A DNA stretch of 55,215 nucleotides from an uncultured Bacteroides sp. (GCF_958445495.1 NZ_CAUCSQ010000029.1:1-55215), one strand, 5' to 3'. Shown: positions 8,770-17,666, numbered from the stretch's first letter. Notes: generated by a model from the sequence alone, not told the origin. Program-made: numbers and translations.

Positions 8770-8774
8770 CTTCC

Positions 8775-9278
8775 TTAGTTCTTATTCGGGGTTAGTACTT
8801 CATCCAGCATACGGTCGATCATGCCCATCTGTGCTTCCTTGTCCTCAAGACTCTTGCGGAGCACTTTCTCGGCGATGTCCACAGAAAGCACGGCTACCTG
8901 GCGACGGATGTCGCGGATGGCTTCGTCTTTCTCTATCTGGATTTGTTGTTTCACCGCATCCAGTTCTTTTTGTGCGGCAATTTCGGCTTGTTTACGGGCC
9001 TCGTGAACAATCTTGTCACGTTCTTCCATTGCTTCCCTCAAGATGCGTCCTTGTTCTTTGTTGGCGGCAGCCACCAATGCGTCGCCTTCCTCTTTCAGTT
9101 TAGACAACTGGGCATTAGCCTCTCTCGCCACCTCCAAAGACTGGTCGATATAGGTCTTACGACCCTCCACCATCTTGATGATGACGGGAAAGCCGTATTT
9201 CGCCAATATCACGAACACAATCCCGAATGAGAGAAACATCCAGAACAGCAGGCCACTATCAGGTAATAGTAATGACAT
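8775..9278 (-). CDS. atpF: ATP synthase Fo subunit b
   Basis: Peripheral stalk subunit, 167 residues. One N-terminal membrane helix (FWMFLSFGIVFVILAKYGFP) is followed by a long charged helix rich in A, E, K and R that forms the right-handed coiled coil reaching delta. The polar segment VEGRKTYIDQSLEVAREA marks the exit from the membrane. Only one b-type gene is present, so the stalk is a homodimer. Confidence 0.95.
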   Translation of the reverse strand: MSLLLPDSGLLFWMFLSFGIVFVILAKYGFPVIIKMVEGRKTYIDQSLEVAREANAQLSKLKEEGDALVAAANKEQGRILREAMEERDKIVHEARKQAEIAAQKELDAVKQQIQIEKDEAIRDIRRQVAVLSVDIAEKVLRKSLEDKEAQMGMIDRMLDEVLTPNKN

Positions 9279-9380
9279 AATCTTTATTTACGATTTTACG
9301 ATTTACAATTTACGATTTCGCGGCTGATCATGATTTGAAACATGGTTCACGCCTGCGAAATTCGCTTGTTATATACCTGA
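9279..9380 (-). promoter_or_regulatory. Hairpin in the atpE-atpF spacer
   Basis: Between atpE and atpF lies a stem ATTTCGCGGC (9315-9324) with GCC-T-GCGAAAT (9351-9361), ten pairs with one bulge, whose loop contains a CATG...CATG self-pair. Beside it is a short A/T repeat of TTTACGATT-like units (9287-9318). With no T run it is unlikely to terminate; it is well placed to protect the 3' end of the atpE message, whose product is needed in excess. Confidence 0.5.
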
Positions 9381-9638
9381 TTAGAGGAAGAACACCAACA
9401 GACAAACTACTACCGCCAACAGAGCCACACCTTCAATCAAGGCGGCGGCGATAATCATGTTCATACGGATGTCCCCTGATGCTTCCGGCTGGCGTGCGAT
9501 AGCTTCCATTGCCGAACCACCAATCTTACCAATACCCAAACCAGCTCCGATTACTGCAAGACCTGCACCGATAGCTGCACCTAATTTACTAACTCCTACT
9601 GCTGCTGCAGTGGCTTGTAACAATACTGATAGTAACAT
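9381..9638 (-). CDS. atpE: ATP synthase Fo subunit c
   Basis: Proteolipid of the c-ring, 85 residues, two membrane helices joined by the polar loop ARQPEASGDI. The ion-binding carboxylate is E69 in helix 2 (ALIEGVALLAVVV). The sodium-type ligands are absent: the helix-1 position equivalent to the Na+-binding glutamine is isoleucine, and the residues after E69 are G-V, not S-T. I infer proton coupling. Helix 1 has the glycine-rich packing motif GAGLAVIGAGLGIG. Confidence 0.97.
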   Translation of the reverse strand: MLLSVLLQATAAAVGVSKLGAAIGAGLAVIGAGLGIGKIGGSAMEAIARQPEASGDIRMNMIIAAALIEGVALLAVVVCLLVFFL

Positions 9639-9702
9639 AATTTTCAGTTTTAAAATGGTTTATATTTTTATTCTATTTGCTCTCTTAGTTTTTAACTCTC
9701 TT

Positions 9703-10878
9703 TTACTCACCTTTTTCCTTTACCTTTGCCCCCTCCTGCGCTAAACCTATAAACACAGCCGAAAGCATCGTAAACACATAAGCCTGAATGAAAGCAACCA
9801 ATAATTCAAGTGCATTCATAAAGATATTAAACAATACGGAAGCCACAGTCAACGTCCCGTTCAATGCAGGTCCCATGCTTGCCGAAATAAAAATCAGACA
9901 TGTAAGCACCAGCATCGCCATATGCCCTGCCAGCATGTTGGCAAAAAGACGAATCATCAACGCAAACGGTTTCGTAAAAATACCAAAGAATTCAATGAAC
10001 GGCATCATCGGTACAGGTACTTTCAACCACCAGGGTACGTCTGGCCAGAAAATATCTTTCCAGTAATGCTTGGTTCCGAAAATATTGACTGCAAGAAATG
10101 TACAGACCGCAAGTACCATCGTAACCGCGATATTTCCCGTCACATTCGCACCTCCGGGAAAGAAGGGAATCAGCCCCATCAGGTTATTGATAAAAATAAA
10201 GAAAAACGCAGTCAACAAATACGGAGCGAATTTTCTATAATTAGGACCGACACAACTTTTAATGATATCGTCATTCACCATCATGATAAACATCTCCATA
10301 AACCCGACAAAACCTCCTGGCGCCTGGGCACCGCGAGGACGTTTGCGATACCAACGGGCAACACTCAACACGATTACGAGCAACAAGATACTATTGAATA
10401 ACAAAGCAAATGTTACCTTTGTAATAGATATATCCCATGGACGAATCTGTCTGCCTGCCGCATCATACTCCACTAACTTGCCCTCATACTTACTCCCTTC
10501 CGGAGCGATGGAAAATCCCTCATAAGTTCCCCCGTTTTCTTCCAGACGAGAAGAAAGGAAAACGTGCCACCCTGTAGTACTACTATAAACAATTATAGGT
10601 AATGGTATGGTAATATGCGTTTTACCCCATGTTGTAATATGCCATTCGTATGAATCGCCAATATGTCCGAACACAATCTCTTTCACATCAACCGTATTCT
10701 CCTCCTCTTCTTTCGCCGTCACTCCCTTATTTTCTCCAGACAAAGTTTCCTCCCCCGAAGTTATTCCCTCCGAAATTGTCTCTTCCGAGTTCATCCCTTC
10801 TTGCGCAAAGACGGGTATGTCCGTTAACACGAAACAAAATAGAAGCAATAGAGTTACTATGTTACGCAACTGTTTCAT
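9703..10878 (-). CDS. atpB: ATP synthase Fo subunit a with a signal peptide and N-terminal periplasmic domain
   Basis: Stator channel subunit, 391 residues, longer than the 250-270 of most bacteria. Residues 1-25 are a signal peptide (LLLLFCFVLTDIPVFAQ). Residues 26 to about 150 are hydrophilic and acidic (SEETISEGITSGEE, KEEEENTVDVKE) and should face the periplasm. The conserved part follows with several membrane helices. The essential arginine is in the block PFALMIRLFANMLAGH near residue 310. A periplasmic extension is a known Bacteroidetes trait. Its start overlaps the end of the AtpI-like gene by 17 nt. Confidence 0.95.
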   Translation of the reverse strand: MKQLRNIVTLLLLFCFVLTDIPVFAQEGMNSEETISEGITSGEETLSGENKGVTAKEEEENTVDVKEIVFGHIGDSYEWHITTWGKTHITIPLPIIVYSSTTGWHVFLSSRLEENGGTYEGFSIAPEGSKYEGKLVEYDAAGRQIRPWDISITKVTFALLFNSILLLVIVLSVARWYRKRPRGAQAPGGFVGFMEMFIMMVNDDIIKSCVGPNYRKFAPYLLTAFFFIFINNLMGLIPFFPGGANVTGNIAVTMVLAVCTFLAVNIFGTKHYWKDIFWPDVPWWLKVPVPMMPFIEFFGIFTKPFALMIRLFANMLAGHMAMLVLTCLIFISASMGPALNGTLTVASVLFNIFMNALELLVAFIQAYVFTMLSAVFIGLAQEGAKVKEKGE

Positions 10879-11296
10879 TTTTAATCTTATTTTTCTTTTT
10901 CCGTTTCAGGTTCACTTCAAACGAGAAGAAGAACCATGTTTCATATATCAGATACAACAGATAGAACGAGACAAATGTCAGCAGAAACGCTTTGGCTTCC
11001 TCTTGCACTGCAATACAGTATATCAGTATCAGAATCAACGAAAGAATCATTTTTATCATTTTCATCGCCAGATACAACAGCAACATTTTTTGTGGGGCAT
11101 GCCGCCGACATGCATCAAACATATAGATACTGAACATGCCGAATATATAAAAATATACCGGAATAAACGGATACCCTCCAAAATAGTGTCCCGGCAGGAC
11201 GACGTGCAGAATTACTGCTCCGGCTCCCGCACTTAATATGGCAAATAAAGTGTTCAAGCCGATGAAGTTCCGTTTCGTCTTACTAATGTTCATCAT
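10862..11296 (-). CDS. AtpI-like small membrane protein of the atp operon
   Basis: An integral membrane protein of 144 residues with four predicted helices (IGLNTLFAILSAGAGAVIL, FIPVYFYIFGMFSIYMF, MILSLILILIYCI, and LLTFVSFYLLYLIYETWFFF) and a basic C-terminus (NLKRKKKNKIKNE). Its place between atpC and atpB matches AtpI, which helps assemble the c-ring, though sequence similarity to classical AtpI is not obvious. The start is uncertain: tandem ATGs at 11296/11293 are used here; a TTG at 11341 would add 15 polar residues and sit 22 nt from atpC. Confidence 0.75.
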   Translation of the reverse strand: MMNISKTKRNFIGLNTLFAILSAGAGAVILHVVLPGHYFGGYPFIPVYFYIFGMFSIYMFDACRRHAPQKMLLLYLAMKMIKMILSLILILIYCIAVQEEAKAFLLTFVSFYLLYLIYETWFFFSFEVNLKRKKKNKIKNETVA

Positions 11297-11363
11297 GTCA
11301 CTGTGTTTTTCTACTGTATTTTTTAATTCCGTTTTTTTCAATCACCGTGATATCTTCCCCTAT

Positions 11364-11609
11364 CTACGAAATGCAGACAGAAGCTGTCCCGTCACTCAAT
11401 TCCACAAAACCACCCTGAATATCCAATGTATGTTCCTCTCCCCCTGTCGTGGTATAACTCAATGTTCCCGCCTTCAGCGACGAAACGATAGGTGCATGCC
11501 CCGGCAGAATGGAAAATGAGCCGATTGTCCCCGGTAACGTGACAATGTTCACATCCCCGTCAAATATGCTCTTTTCGGGAGACACTATACTCAAATGCAG
11601 TTCTTTCAT
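11364..11609 (-). CDS. atpC: ATP synthase F1 subunit epsilon, short form
   Basis: Central-stalk subunit of 81 residues, consisting only of the N-terminal beta-sandwich (HLSIVSPEKSIFDGDVNIVTLPG...GSFSILPGHAPIVSSLKAG). The C-terminal helical hairpin that inhibits ATP hydrolysis in the 130-residue forms is absent, and the frame closes cleanly (TASVCIS, stop), so this looks native and not truncated. It follows atpD after 12 nt. Confidence 0.94.
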   Translation of the reverse strand: MKELHLSIVSPEKSIFDGDVNIVTLPGTIGSFSILPGHAPIVSSLKAGTLSYTTTGGEEHTLDIQGGFVELSDGTASVCIS

Positions 11610-11621
11610 CAGTATGTTTTT

Positions 11622-13139
11622 TTATTTTTTCGCTTGTTCCAGCAATTTCTTACCTTTCTCAATGGCTTCCTCAATCGTACCAACATTTAAGAATGCCTGT
11701 TCGGGAAGTTCATCCACCTCACCGTCCAGAATCATCCTGAATCCTTTAATCGTATCTTCAATGGACACCATTACTCCCGGAACACCCGTAAACTGTTCGG
11801 CAACGGCAAAGGGCTGTGAAAGAAAACGCTGCACACGACGGGCACGGTTCACCACCGTCTTATCTTCCTCAGACAATTCTTCCATACCGAGAATGGAAAT
11901 AATATCTTGCAATTCTTTGTTACGCTGCAAAATTTGTTTCACCCGTTGCGCCACGTCATAATGTTCTTGTCCTACAATATGGGGATCAAGAATACGTGAG
12001 GTAGATGCCAACGGATCGACAGCCGGATAAATACCCAGCTCGGTAATTTTACGGTCAAGCACAGTTGTGGCATCCAAATGACTGAAAGTCGTAGCAGGAG
12101 CAGGGTCAGTCAAATCATCGGCAGGCACATACACTGCCTGAACAGAAGTAATAGAACCTTTCCTTGTAGAAGTGATACGCTCCTGCATGGCTCCCATCTC
12201 TGTAGCAAGTGTCGGCTGGTAACCGACGGCAGAAGGCATACGTCCTAACAAGGCCGAAACTTCTGAACCGGCTTGCGTGAAACGGAATATATTGTCGATA
12301 AAGAACAGGATATCACGTTTCTCACCTTCACTTCCGGCATCACGAAAAGACTCTGCAACTGTCAATCCGGACAATGCCACGGAAGCACGTGCACCCGGCG
12401 GCTCATTCATCTGACCGAATATCAAAGACACCTGTGATTTCTCCAGTTCGTTATAATCAACTTTAGAAAGATCCCAATCGCCTTTTTCCATACTCTCCTT
12501 GAATGCCTCACCGTAACGGATGACACCCGATTCAATCATCTCACGAAGCAAATCATTACCTTCACGTGTGCGTTCACCTACTCCGGCAAACACTGAAAAC
12601 CCGTTATGTTTCTTGGCAATATTATTGATAAGTTCCTGAATCAGCACGGTCTTTCCCACTCCCGCACCGCCGAACAGACCGATTTTACCACCTTTAGCAT
12701 AAGGTTCCAGCAAATCGATAACCTTAATACCGGTAAAAAGCACTTCCTGTACAGTAGTCAAATCTTCAAATTTGGGAGGTTCACGGTGAATAGAATATGC
12801 ACCTTTCCGGTCAAGTTCCTTCATTCCGTCGATAGAATCGCCAACGACATTCATTAGCCGTCCTTTAATCTGCTCGCCAATCGGCATTGTAATCGGACCA
12901 CCGGTAGGACGCACCTTCATGCCCCGTTGAAGTCCGTCGGTACTGTCCATTGCCACGGTACGAACCGTGTTTTCACCGATGTGTTGCTGTACTTCTACAA
13001 TCAGTATTTTGCCGTTTGGCCTTTTTATCTCCAGTGCATCATGTATGCTTGGCAGCATCAGCTCCGCGTCCGTACCGTCAAAATACACATCGACCACAGG
13101 GCCGATAACCTGGGAGATATGTCCGATAATCTGTGACAT
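11622..13139 (-). CDS. atpD: ATP synthase F1 subunit beta (catalytic)
   Basis: Catalytic subunit of F1, 505 residues. Walker A GGAGVGKT lies near residue 160, with the catalytic glutamate in GVGERTREGNDL. The family signature PAVDPLASTSR is present, and the rotor-contacting DELSEED motif appears as EELSEED. I place the start at the ATG at 13139 (MSQIIGHISQVIGPVVDVYF); the longer frame uses a TTG two codons upstream. It is the first gene of the atp operon, preceded by a leader of about 200 nt. Confidence 0.97.
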   Translation of the reverse strand: MSQIIGHISQVIGPVVDVYFDGTDAELMLPSIHDALEIKRPNGKILIVEVQQHIGENTVRTVAMDSTDGLQRGMKVRPTGGPITMPIGEQIKGRLMNVVGDSIDGMKELDRKGAYSIHREPPKFEDLTTVQEVLFTGIKVIDLLEPYAKGGKIGLFGGAGVGKTVLIQELINNIAKKHNGFSVFAGVGERTREGNDLLREMIESGVIRYGEAFKESMEKGDWDLSKVDYNELEKSQVSLIFGQMNEPPGARASVALSGLTVAESFRDAGSEGEKRDILFFIDNIFRFTQAGSEVSALLGRMPSAVGYQPTLATEMGAMQERITSTRKGSITSVQAVYVPADDLTDPAPATTFSHLDATTVLDRKITELGIYPAVDPLASTSRILDPHIVGQEHYDVAQRVKQILQRNKELQDIISILGMEELSEEDKTVVNRARRVQRFLSQPFAVAEQFTGVPGVMVSIEDTIKGFRMILDGEVDELPEQAFLNVGTIEEAIEKGKKLLEQAKK

Positions 13140-13348
13140 AAGCAATCTTTTTTATATTATTCTTCTCTTTCCTAATCGAATCTTACCTATTGAATCTCAA
13201 AATAGTATGACAAGGAACGAATATTTCGCGTTTTACCTGCTTCACTATTTGTTATAAACAGTTAAGTTCTGGTTTTGTTCATTCGGTTCTTATTTCCAAT
13301 TTCTAAACAGATTACAGTTTCCTAGAAATAGTTAAATAAACAACTGCG

Positions 13349-13356
13349 CAAATGTA
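13349..13356 (-). promoter_or_regulatory. Candidate promoter (-7 element) of the atp operon
   Basis: On the minus strand TACATTTG fits TAnnTTTG, and would start a transcript near 13342 with a leader of about 200 nt. No clear -33 TTG is present at the right spacing, so strength or exact position is uncertain. The leader 13140-13340 is AT-rich and shows no strong hairpin. Confidence 0.5.
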
Positions 13357-13493
13357 GAAACAAATCCGTGACATTGTTCTCGCTTTTTCAAAAATTGTCG
13401 TTCAATAACACTTATTAGGCCAACAAAGACTACAAACGGGACAATTTGGGAACGCTTTTATTTCCATCAAACGATTTAAGCGATAAAATGACA

Positions 13494-13525
13494 AAATAAA
13501 AGAACTATGCCGTAAATCGTAGTTC
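13494..13525 (-). terminator. Weak terminator-like hairpin before the atp promoter
   Basis: On the minus strand GAACTA (13525-13520) pairs with TAGTTC (13507-13502), followed by a T-rich tail (TTTTATTTTG, 13501 downward). It would stop read-through from the lipoprotein gene into the atp promoter region. The stem is only six pairs. Confidence 0.45.
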
Positions 13526-14027
13526 CCTTACCGTAACCATCATAAAACTGTCAATATGAAATAGAAAATCACGATAACCGAATGCGGAAGTTATGACAAT
13601 CACTATAGTAACGGCGATAAAAACAGTGGCAGAAACAACTAGTACTGTGTTCGAGCACAAAAAGAAAGTGATTATTTATAAAATTTATATTTATACGACC
13701 TCAGAACATTTTCCTTTCCAACAAAATAGCTATCAGGTACCCCCTGAACATTTTAAAATTAAGCATTTTCATAATATATCACGAATTAAAGTGATGGAGC
13801 AAAATCGAACACGAAAGATTCAAAAAGAACAAAAGAAAATATAGGTTTACAGGAATCGGAAGCAGGCTTCATCCATCCGCTAAATAAATACCATATTGTC
13901 AGCGATTTCTCATTTGAGTGTATCGACAATATACTCTCATAGATTGAACACTTACAAATTTTAAATGAGAAAAGTATGTTTCTTCAATTGGAGCATAAAT
14001 ACCTTCCAACTTCTGTTTTCGATACGG
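13526..14027. other. 500-bp non-coding stretch with a long stem-loop
   Basis: No gene is supported here. The threonine-rich plus-strand frame at 13593-13844 has no downstream gene in its direction. The clearest structure is a perfect 10-bp stem TTTCTCATTT (13906-13915) / AAATGAGAAA (13963-13972), enclosing a second imperfect stem GAGTGTA.../TATACTC. It lies just 3' of the lipoprotein gene. It has no T run, so it is either an mRNA 3'-end structure or part of an unrecognised RNA. Confidence 0.4.
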
Positions 14028-14975
14028 TCAGAAATAATAACGTAATCCTCCAAGAAGGTTAAAACGGGTAATCCCGCTACGTTCATTATTTTTCAATTTT
14101 ATTTCGCTTCGGTCCGGTAAACTACCATTAATCGTATTTAATGAAAAGCCCAATCCCCAATGAGCGGAAAGCATATATTCGATACCTACCGTTGCGTGTA
14201 CTCCCATTCCACAAGCATTGTAAAAAGGCTCATGATAAAGAAAAAGACCTATACCCAAACCACATTTCAATATCCATCTGTCAAATTTGGTACGTACCAC
14301 CCACTCAGGAGCAATATAAGAAAGCAACATATTATCTCCTCCGCGGAAACCGGTTCTATAACCGGAATATTGCACCCCGATTCCCCAACCACTATTCCAA
14401 GCATATTCATAAGAAAGCTTCCACTCCAAACCGCCATTATTTCCCCAAACAGCACCCGTAATATCATACAACGTACTTGTCACCCAACCATACCCGATAC
14501 TCGCCTCAAATGTACTGGCCGGCACTCTTCTGCTCTGCTCGCGCTCTTTGACTACCAGCAACTCCAGGTCAATCATATCCTGCAACGGATTAGCTTTTAA
14601 AGTATCTACTCCTTTATCTGTCAGACGAAGCATCAGACCGGAAATCTGATGACAGGAACTTCCCCAAAAAGAAGGTCTCAGATGATTGGTGATGACAAGA
14701 CCGTTTCCTCCGTTTTTTCCCGTCACTTCTTGTGCAAGATACAACACCCGGTCATAATTACAATTAGCGGACATTCCTCGGTCCACCACCGAAACACGAC
14801 CAATTGTTTCTGCCGTATTAGGCACTGTTTCCCCCAATCCAATCACATAAACCGAATCGGCGGGAATGATGTCAGGATAAGTTTTTGTCAGATGAGTTAC
14901 AACTTTGGGCGAACAAGAAGTCATCAGCAGTAAGACCGCAACAGCAAACAGATTTACATTCTTCATGTTTTTCAT
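14028..14975 (-). CDS. Surface lipoprotein with a C-terminal beta-barrel-like domain
   Basis: 315 residues. The signal peptide ends in a lipobox, LLLMTSC, with the lipidated cysteine at about residue 21. The middle part (residues 30-170) is mixed and holds CNYDRVLYLAQEVTGKNGGN. From about residue 180 the sequence is aromatic and glycine-rich with alternating hydrophobicity (FEASIGYGWVTSTLYDITG, WGIGVQYSGYRTGF) and ends LLGGLRYYF, the terminal phenylalanine expected of outer-membrane strands. I do not recognise a named family. It is transcribed away from purT on the same strand, 62 bp downstream of it. Confidence 0.75.
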   Translation of the reverse strand: MKNMKNVNLFAVAVLLLMTSCSPKVVTHLTKTYPDIIPADSVYVIGLGETVPNTAETIGRVSVVDRGMSANCNYDRVLYLAQEVTGKNGGNGLVITNHLRPSFWGSSCHQISGLMLRLTDKGVDTLKANPLQDMIDLELLVVKEREQSRRVPASTFEASIGYGWVTSTLYDITGAVWGNNGGLEWKLSYEYAWNSGWGIGVQYSGYRTGFRGGDNMLLSYIAPEWVVRTKFDRWILKCGLGIGLFLYHEPFYNACGMGVHATVGIEYMLSAHWGLGFSLNTINGSLPDRSEIKLKNNERSGITRFNLLGGLRYYF

Positions 14976-15037
14976 ATTAAGTTATGCCAAACAATACAGG
15001 TTTACTATACCATTCGGCATAACAATAAAATCCTATT

Positions 15038-16204
15038 TCAATACACTTCCACCTTTTCCGCAATCCTCTTCGCCTTATCACGTAAGGTTTCCAACTCAGA
15101 ACCCAACGGAGCATAACAAAGAACGACTCCCATACGGCGGTTGACACGAGTAAACGGTTTACCGAAAATACGGAGATAAGTATCCTCTTCTTTTGTTACC
15201 TCTTCCAATCCCCGGTATCGAGGACGTTCCTGGCTGGCAATCGGAGAAAGGATTACGGCACTCGCTCCCATCCGTTCTTGTTTGATACCGGGAATAGGAA
15301 GACCGAGCACGGCACGCAGATGAAGTTCAAATTCATTCAAGTTCTGGGTTCCTGCCAATGTCACCATACCGGTGTCATGCGGACGAGGAGAAAGTTCTGA
15401 AAAATAAACACCGTTCTCATGGCTCAAAAAGAACTCTACTCCCCACAATCCTGCACCCGTCAAAGCCTGAGTGACTTTCTCCGCCATCTCTTCCGCCTCT
15501 CTCAGATGGGCCGGTTCTATATGTGCAGGCTGGAAACTTTCCCGATAATCGCCTCCCTTCTGCACATGTCCGATAGGCGGACAAAACAAAGTAGGACCAT
15601 TTTTTTGCGTAACAGTCAACAAAGTAATTTCACTGTCAAATTTTATAAACTCTTCTATAATGAGCTCACGGATGTCACCACGGCTTCCACTACATCCGTA
15701 TTCCCAGGCATGTTCCAATTCATCGGCACTTTTTACCAATGACTGGCCTTTACCGGAAGAAGACATCAACGGCTTTACCACACATGGAAAACCGATTTTT
15801 ACAGCAGCCTCTTTCAGTTCGTCCAAACTCTTAGCGTAGTAATATCTGGCAGTTTTCAATCCGAGTTCCTTGGCTGCAAGGTCACGGATAGCTTTCCGGT
15901 TCATCGTGAAATTTACAGCACGGGCACTGGGCACTACCTGGATACCCTCCCTTTCAAAATCGTACAAGCGCTCGGTACGAATAGCTTCAATTTCCGGAAC
16001 GATAATATCCGGCCGGTGTTTCTTAACCACCTGTTCCAACTCCTCACCATTCAACATGTCGAACACCTCATATTCGTCAGCTACCTGCATAGCAGGCGCT
16101 CCCACATATGAATCGCACGCAATGATGTATTGGCCTTTACGTTGCGCGGAAATTACAAATTCTTTTCCTAACTCTCCGGAACCGAGCAATAGTATCTTCT
16201 TCAT
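15038..16204 (-). CDS. purT: Formate-dependent phosphoribosylglycinamide formyltransferase 2
   Basis: ATP-grasp enzyme that makes formyl-GAR from GAR, formate and ATP in purine synthesis, as an alternative to PurN. 388 residues (E. coli PurT 392). It begins MKKILLLGSGELGKEF; the ATP-grasp P-loop region is MSSSGKGQS, and metal/nucleotide ligands are in GVEFFL and YFSELSPRPHDTGMVTL. The start at 16204 is chosen because a promoter -7 element lies at 16233-16240, inside the longer frame. Single-gene unit. Confidence 0.96.
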   Translation of the reverse strand: MKKILLLGSGELGKEFVISAQRKGQYIIACDSYVGAPAMQVADEYEVFDMLNGEELEQVVKKHRPDIIVPEIEAIRTERLYDFEREGIQVVPSARAVNFTMNRKAIRDLAAKELGLKTARYYYAKSLDELKEAAVKIGFPCVVKPLMSSSGKGQSLVKSADELEHAWEYGCSGSRGDIRELIIEEFIKFDSEITLLTVTQKNGPTLFCPPIGHVQKGGDYRESFQPAHIEPAHLREAEEMAEKVTQALTGAGLWGVEFFLSHENGVYFSELSPRPHDTGMVTLAGTQNLNEFELHLRAVLGLPIPGIKQERMGASAVILSPIASQERPRYRGLEEVTKEEDTYLRIFGKPFTRVNRRMGVVLCYAPLGSELETLRDKAKRIAEKVEVY

Positions 16205-16232
16205 TATTTTGAGTGTTTTTACGTTAACCATG

Positions 16233-16240
16233 CAAAGGTA
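16233..16240 (-). promoter_or_regulatory. Promoter of purT (-7 element)
   Basis: TACCTTTG on the minus strand, a perfect TAnnTTTG, with transcription expected near 16226, about 22 nt before the purT ATG. It overlaps the upstream in-frame ATG codons and so excludes them. No good -33 is visible. Confidence 0.6.
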
Positions 16241-16265
16241 GTACATTTCAATGAAATATGACTTT

Positions 16266-17666
16266 TCAATGACGTACTTTTGGATATTTATTATGAAAAC
16301 GAAAACCTAACCCAAGCATCAGGTAGTTGGGAGTCTGGAAGTTCTGTAAATTGTAACCGATATGAAGGAATGAGTTCCGTGTCACTCCGATTTTTAAAGC
16401 CAATATCTGATAGAGTCCTCTCAAATCACCCCGCCCGACCACATTAGCCCCTATACCGACCCCGATAGTAAAATAAGGCATTACATATTCCGCGCGTCCG
16501 GAGACTCCCAAAGCCAACTGATGCTGAATTCCCGGCCGCAGAAACTCACAGTTCGAAGAACTACCGCCATACTCCACAATCCGGTCTTCGGTATACACAT
16601 TGGCACTACCGTCATACACACCATCCAGAGACGCACCGACCCGAATCTTATAACCCAGATTATACATCGGTGCAAAATTAAATCCCGCCACCGGATAACT
16701 GCCCGGCGAAGCGATTTGCTTTTCTCCCCAATACACACCTTTGCGTCGCCATGAACCGAACAAAACCAAGTCATAACTGATATGGCGCGGAAACCGGGGA
16801 ACAACCGGACGGAATAATGCTCCGGCAACATCTTTTGCATCCCTATTCATATTATAAACCAGCCCGATTTTAGCACCGGCGGTATTTATCCCGGCATTCG
16901 GGAATTTCGTATTTCCATTAGAGAAATGCGTAAAATCTCCTCCGATTATCAAATCAAAATAACGTGAAAACGTCCAGTTCAGGTAAATACCGGCATTAAT
17001 ATAAGCATTCATACGGGAACCGACCGCCCCATTGTACGAATTATAATCATTGTCATAAGGTTTCCACCCTACGGACAGTCCGAAATTCCATTCGTAATTA
17101 AGTGACAGGGAAGGAATAAAACGAACGATTCGAGCCCCCTGAAACATATAAAATGAAATCGGATCTCCCAACTGTTTCTTGTCTCCAAAAGTAGTCGCTG
17201 CCAACCCGAAACCCTGATAAGCCCCTCCATAAATACGGTCGGCACAAGTGTTGGGACGGAATTGGAAAGAATACTTCAGATGAGCTGCAAAAGAGGAACG
17301 AATAGGTTCCCAACGTTCATTCTCCCCTTGTAGAAAAGGATTGGTAGGAAACACATATTGCGGACGTCCTTCTATCCCTAAACGATGGATAAAACGGTGA
17401 GGGACATATCCCCATACCGTATCTGCTTCGTACCCAGAAAAAACATCCTGCCGAAGCATACGAATTTCTTCCCGCAACTCCCGGACTTCTTGCCGGAGCA
17501 TGAAGACATCCTGTTGCAGTTGCCTGATATCCCGTCGCACTTCTCCCGTGTCCCGCCGTATCTCCGGAACATCCTTCACAACCCCTTGTGCATACGAAAA
17601 AGTATTCGGTAAAAATACTCCCAAACAGAAAGCGATGATTATCCATCTTGACATTTTTAGTATCAT
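16266..17666 (-). CDS. PagL-like lipid A deacylase (acyloxyacyl hydrolase) with heptad coiled coil
   Basis: 466 residues. Residues 1-27 are a signal peptide (ending SYAQ). Residues 44-76 are a near-perfect heptad repeat, xx[DE][IV]xxL, with leucines at 50, 57, 64 and 71 and I/V at 47, 54, 61, 68 and 75: a parallel coiled coil that should trimerise or dimerise in the periplasm. The rest is an outer-membrane barrel. The block FTHFSNGNTKFPNAGIN (H247, S249) matches the PagL catalytic H-x-S-N and following N-x-G-x-N. PagL removes the 3-O-acyl chain of lipid A. At 466 residues it is far longer than enterobacterial PagL (about 170), with the barrel apparently extended. Confidence 0.72.
   Translation of the reverse strand: MILKMSRWIIIAFCLGVFLPNTFSYAQGVVKDVPEIRRDTGEVRRDIRQLQQDVFMLRQEVRELREEIRMLRQDVFSGYEADTVWGYVPHRFIHRLGIEGRPQYVFPTNPFLQGENERWEPIRSSFAAHLKYSFQFRPNTCADRIYGGAYQGFGLAATTFGDKKQLGDPISFYMFQGARIVRFIPSLSLNYEWNFGLSVGWKPYDNDYNSYNGAVGSRMNAYINAGIYLNWTFSRYFDLIIGGDFTHFSNGNTKFPNAGINTAGAKIGLVYNMNRDAKDVAGALFRPVVPRFPRHISYDLVLFGSWRRKGVYWGEKQIASPGSYPVAGFNFAPMYNLGYKIRVGASLDGVYDGSANVYTEDRIVEYGGSSSNCEFLRPGIQHQLALGVSGRAEYVMPYFTIGVGIGANVVGRGDLRGLYQILALKIGVTRNSFLHIGYNLQNFQTPNYLMLGLGFRFHNKYPKVRH

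Noticed and set aside
9703..10878. Fusion of subunit a with a foreign secreted protein
   Set aside because: Signal peptide and acidic extension on AtpB are a known trait of the phylum; frame and operon order are normal.
11364..11609. Truncated epsilon subunit by mutation
   Set aside because: The frame closes cleanly 23 nt before the next gene with no remnant of the helical domain; short epsilon is known in related bacteria.
13593..13844. Threonine-rich 83-codon frame (MTITIVTAIKTVAETTS...) resembling a thr operon leader
   Set aside because: No amino-acid gene follows on the plus strand; the next genes run the other way, and no promoter or terminator pair accompanies it.
17317..17646. Overlapping 109-codon minus-strand frame within the PagL-like gene
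   Set aside because: Shadow of the heptad-rich coding sequence; the main frame has signal peptide, coiled coil and barrel.
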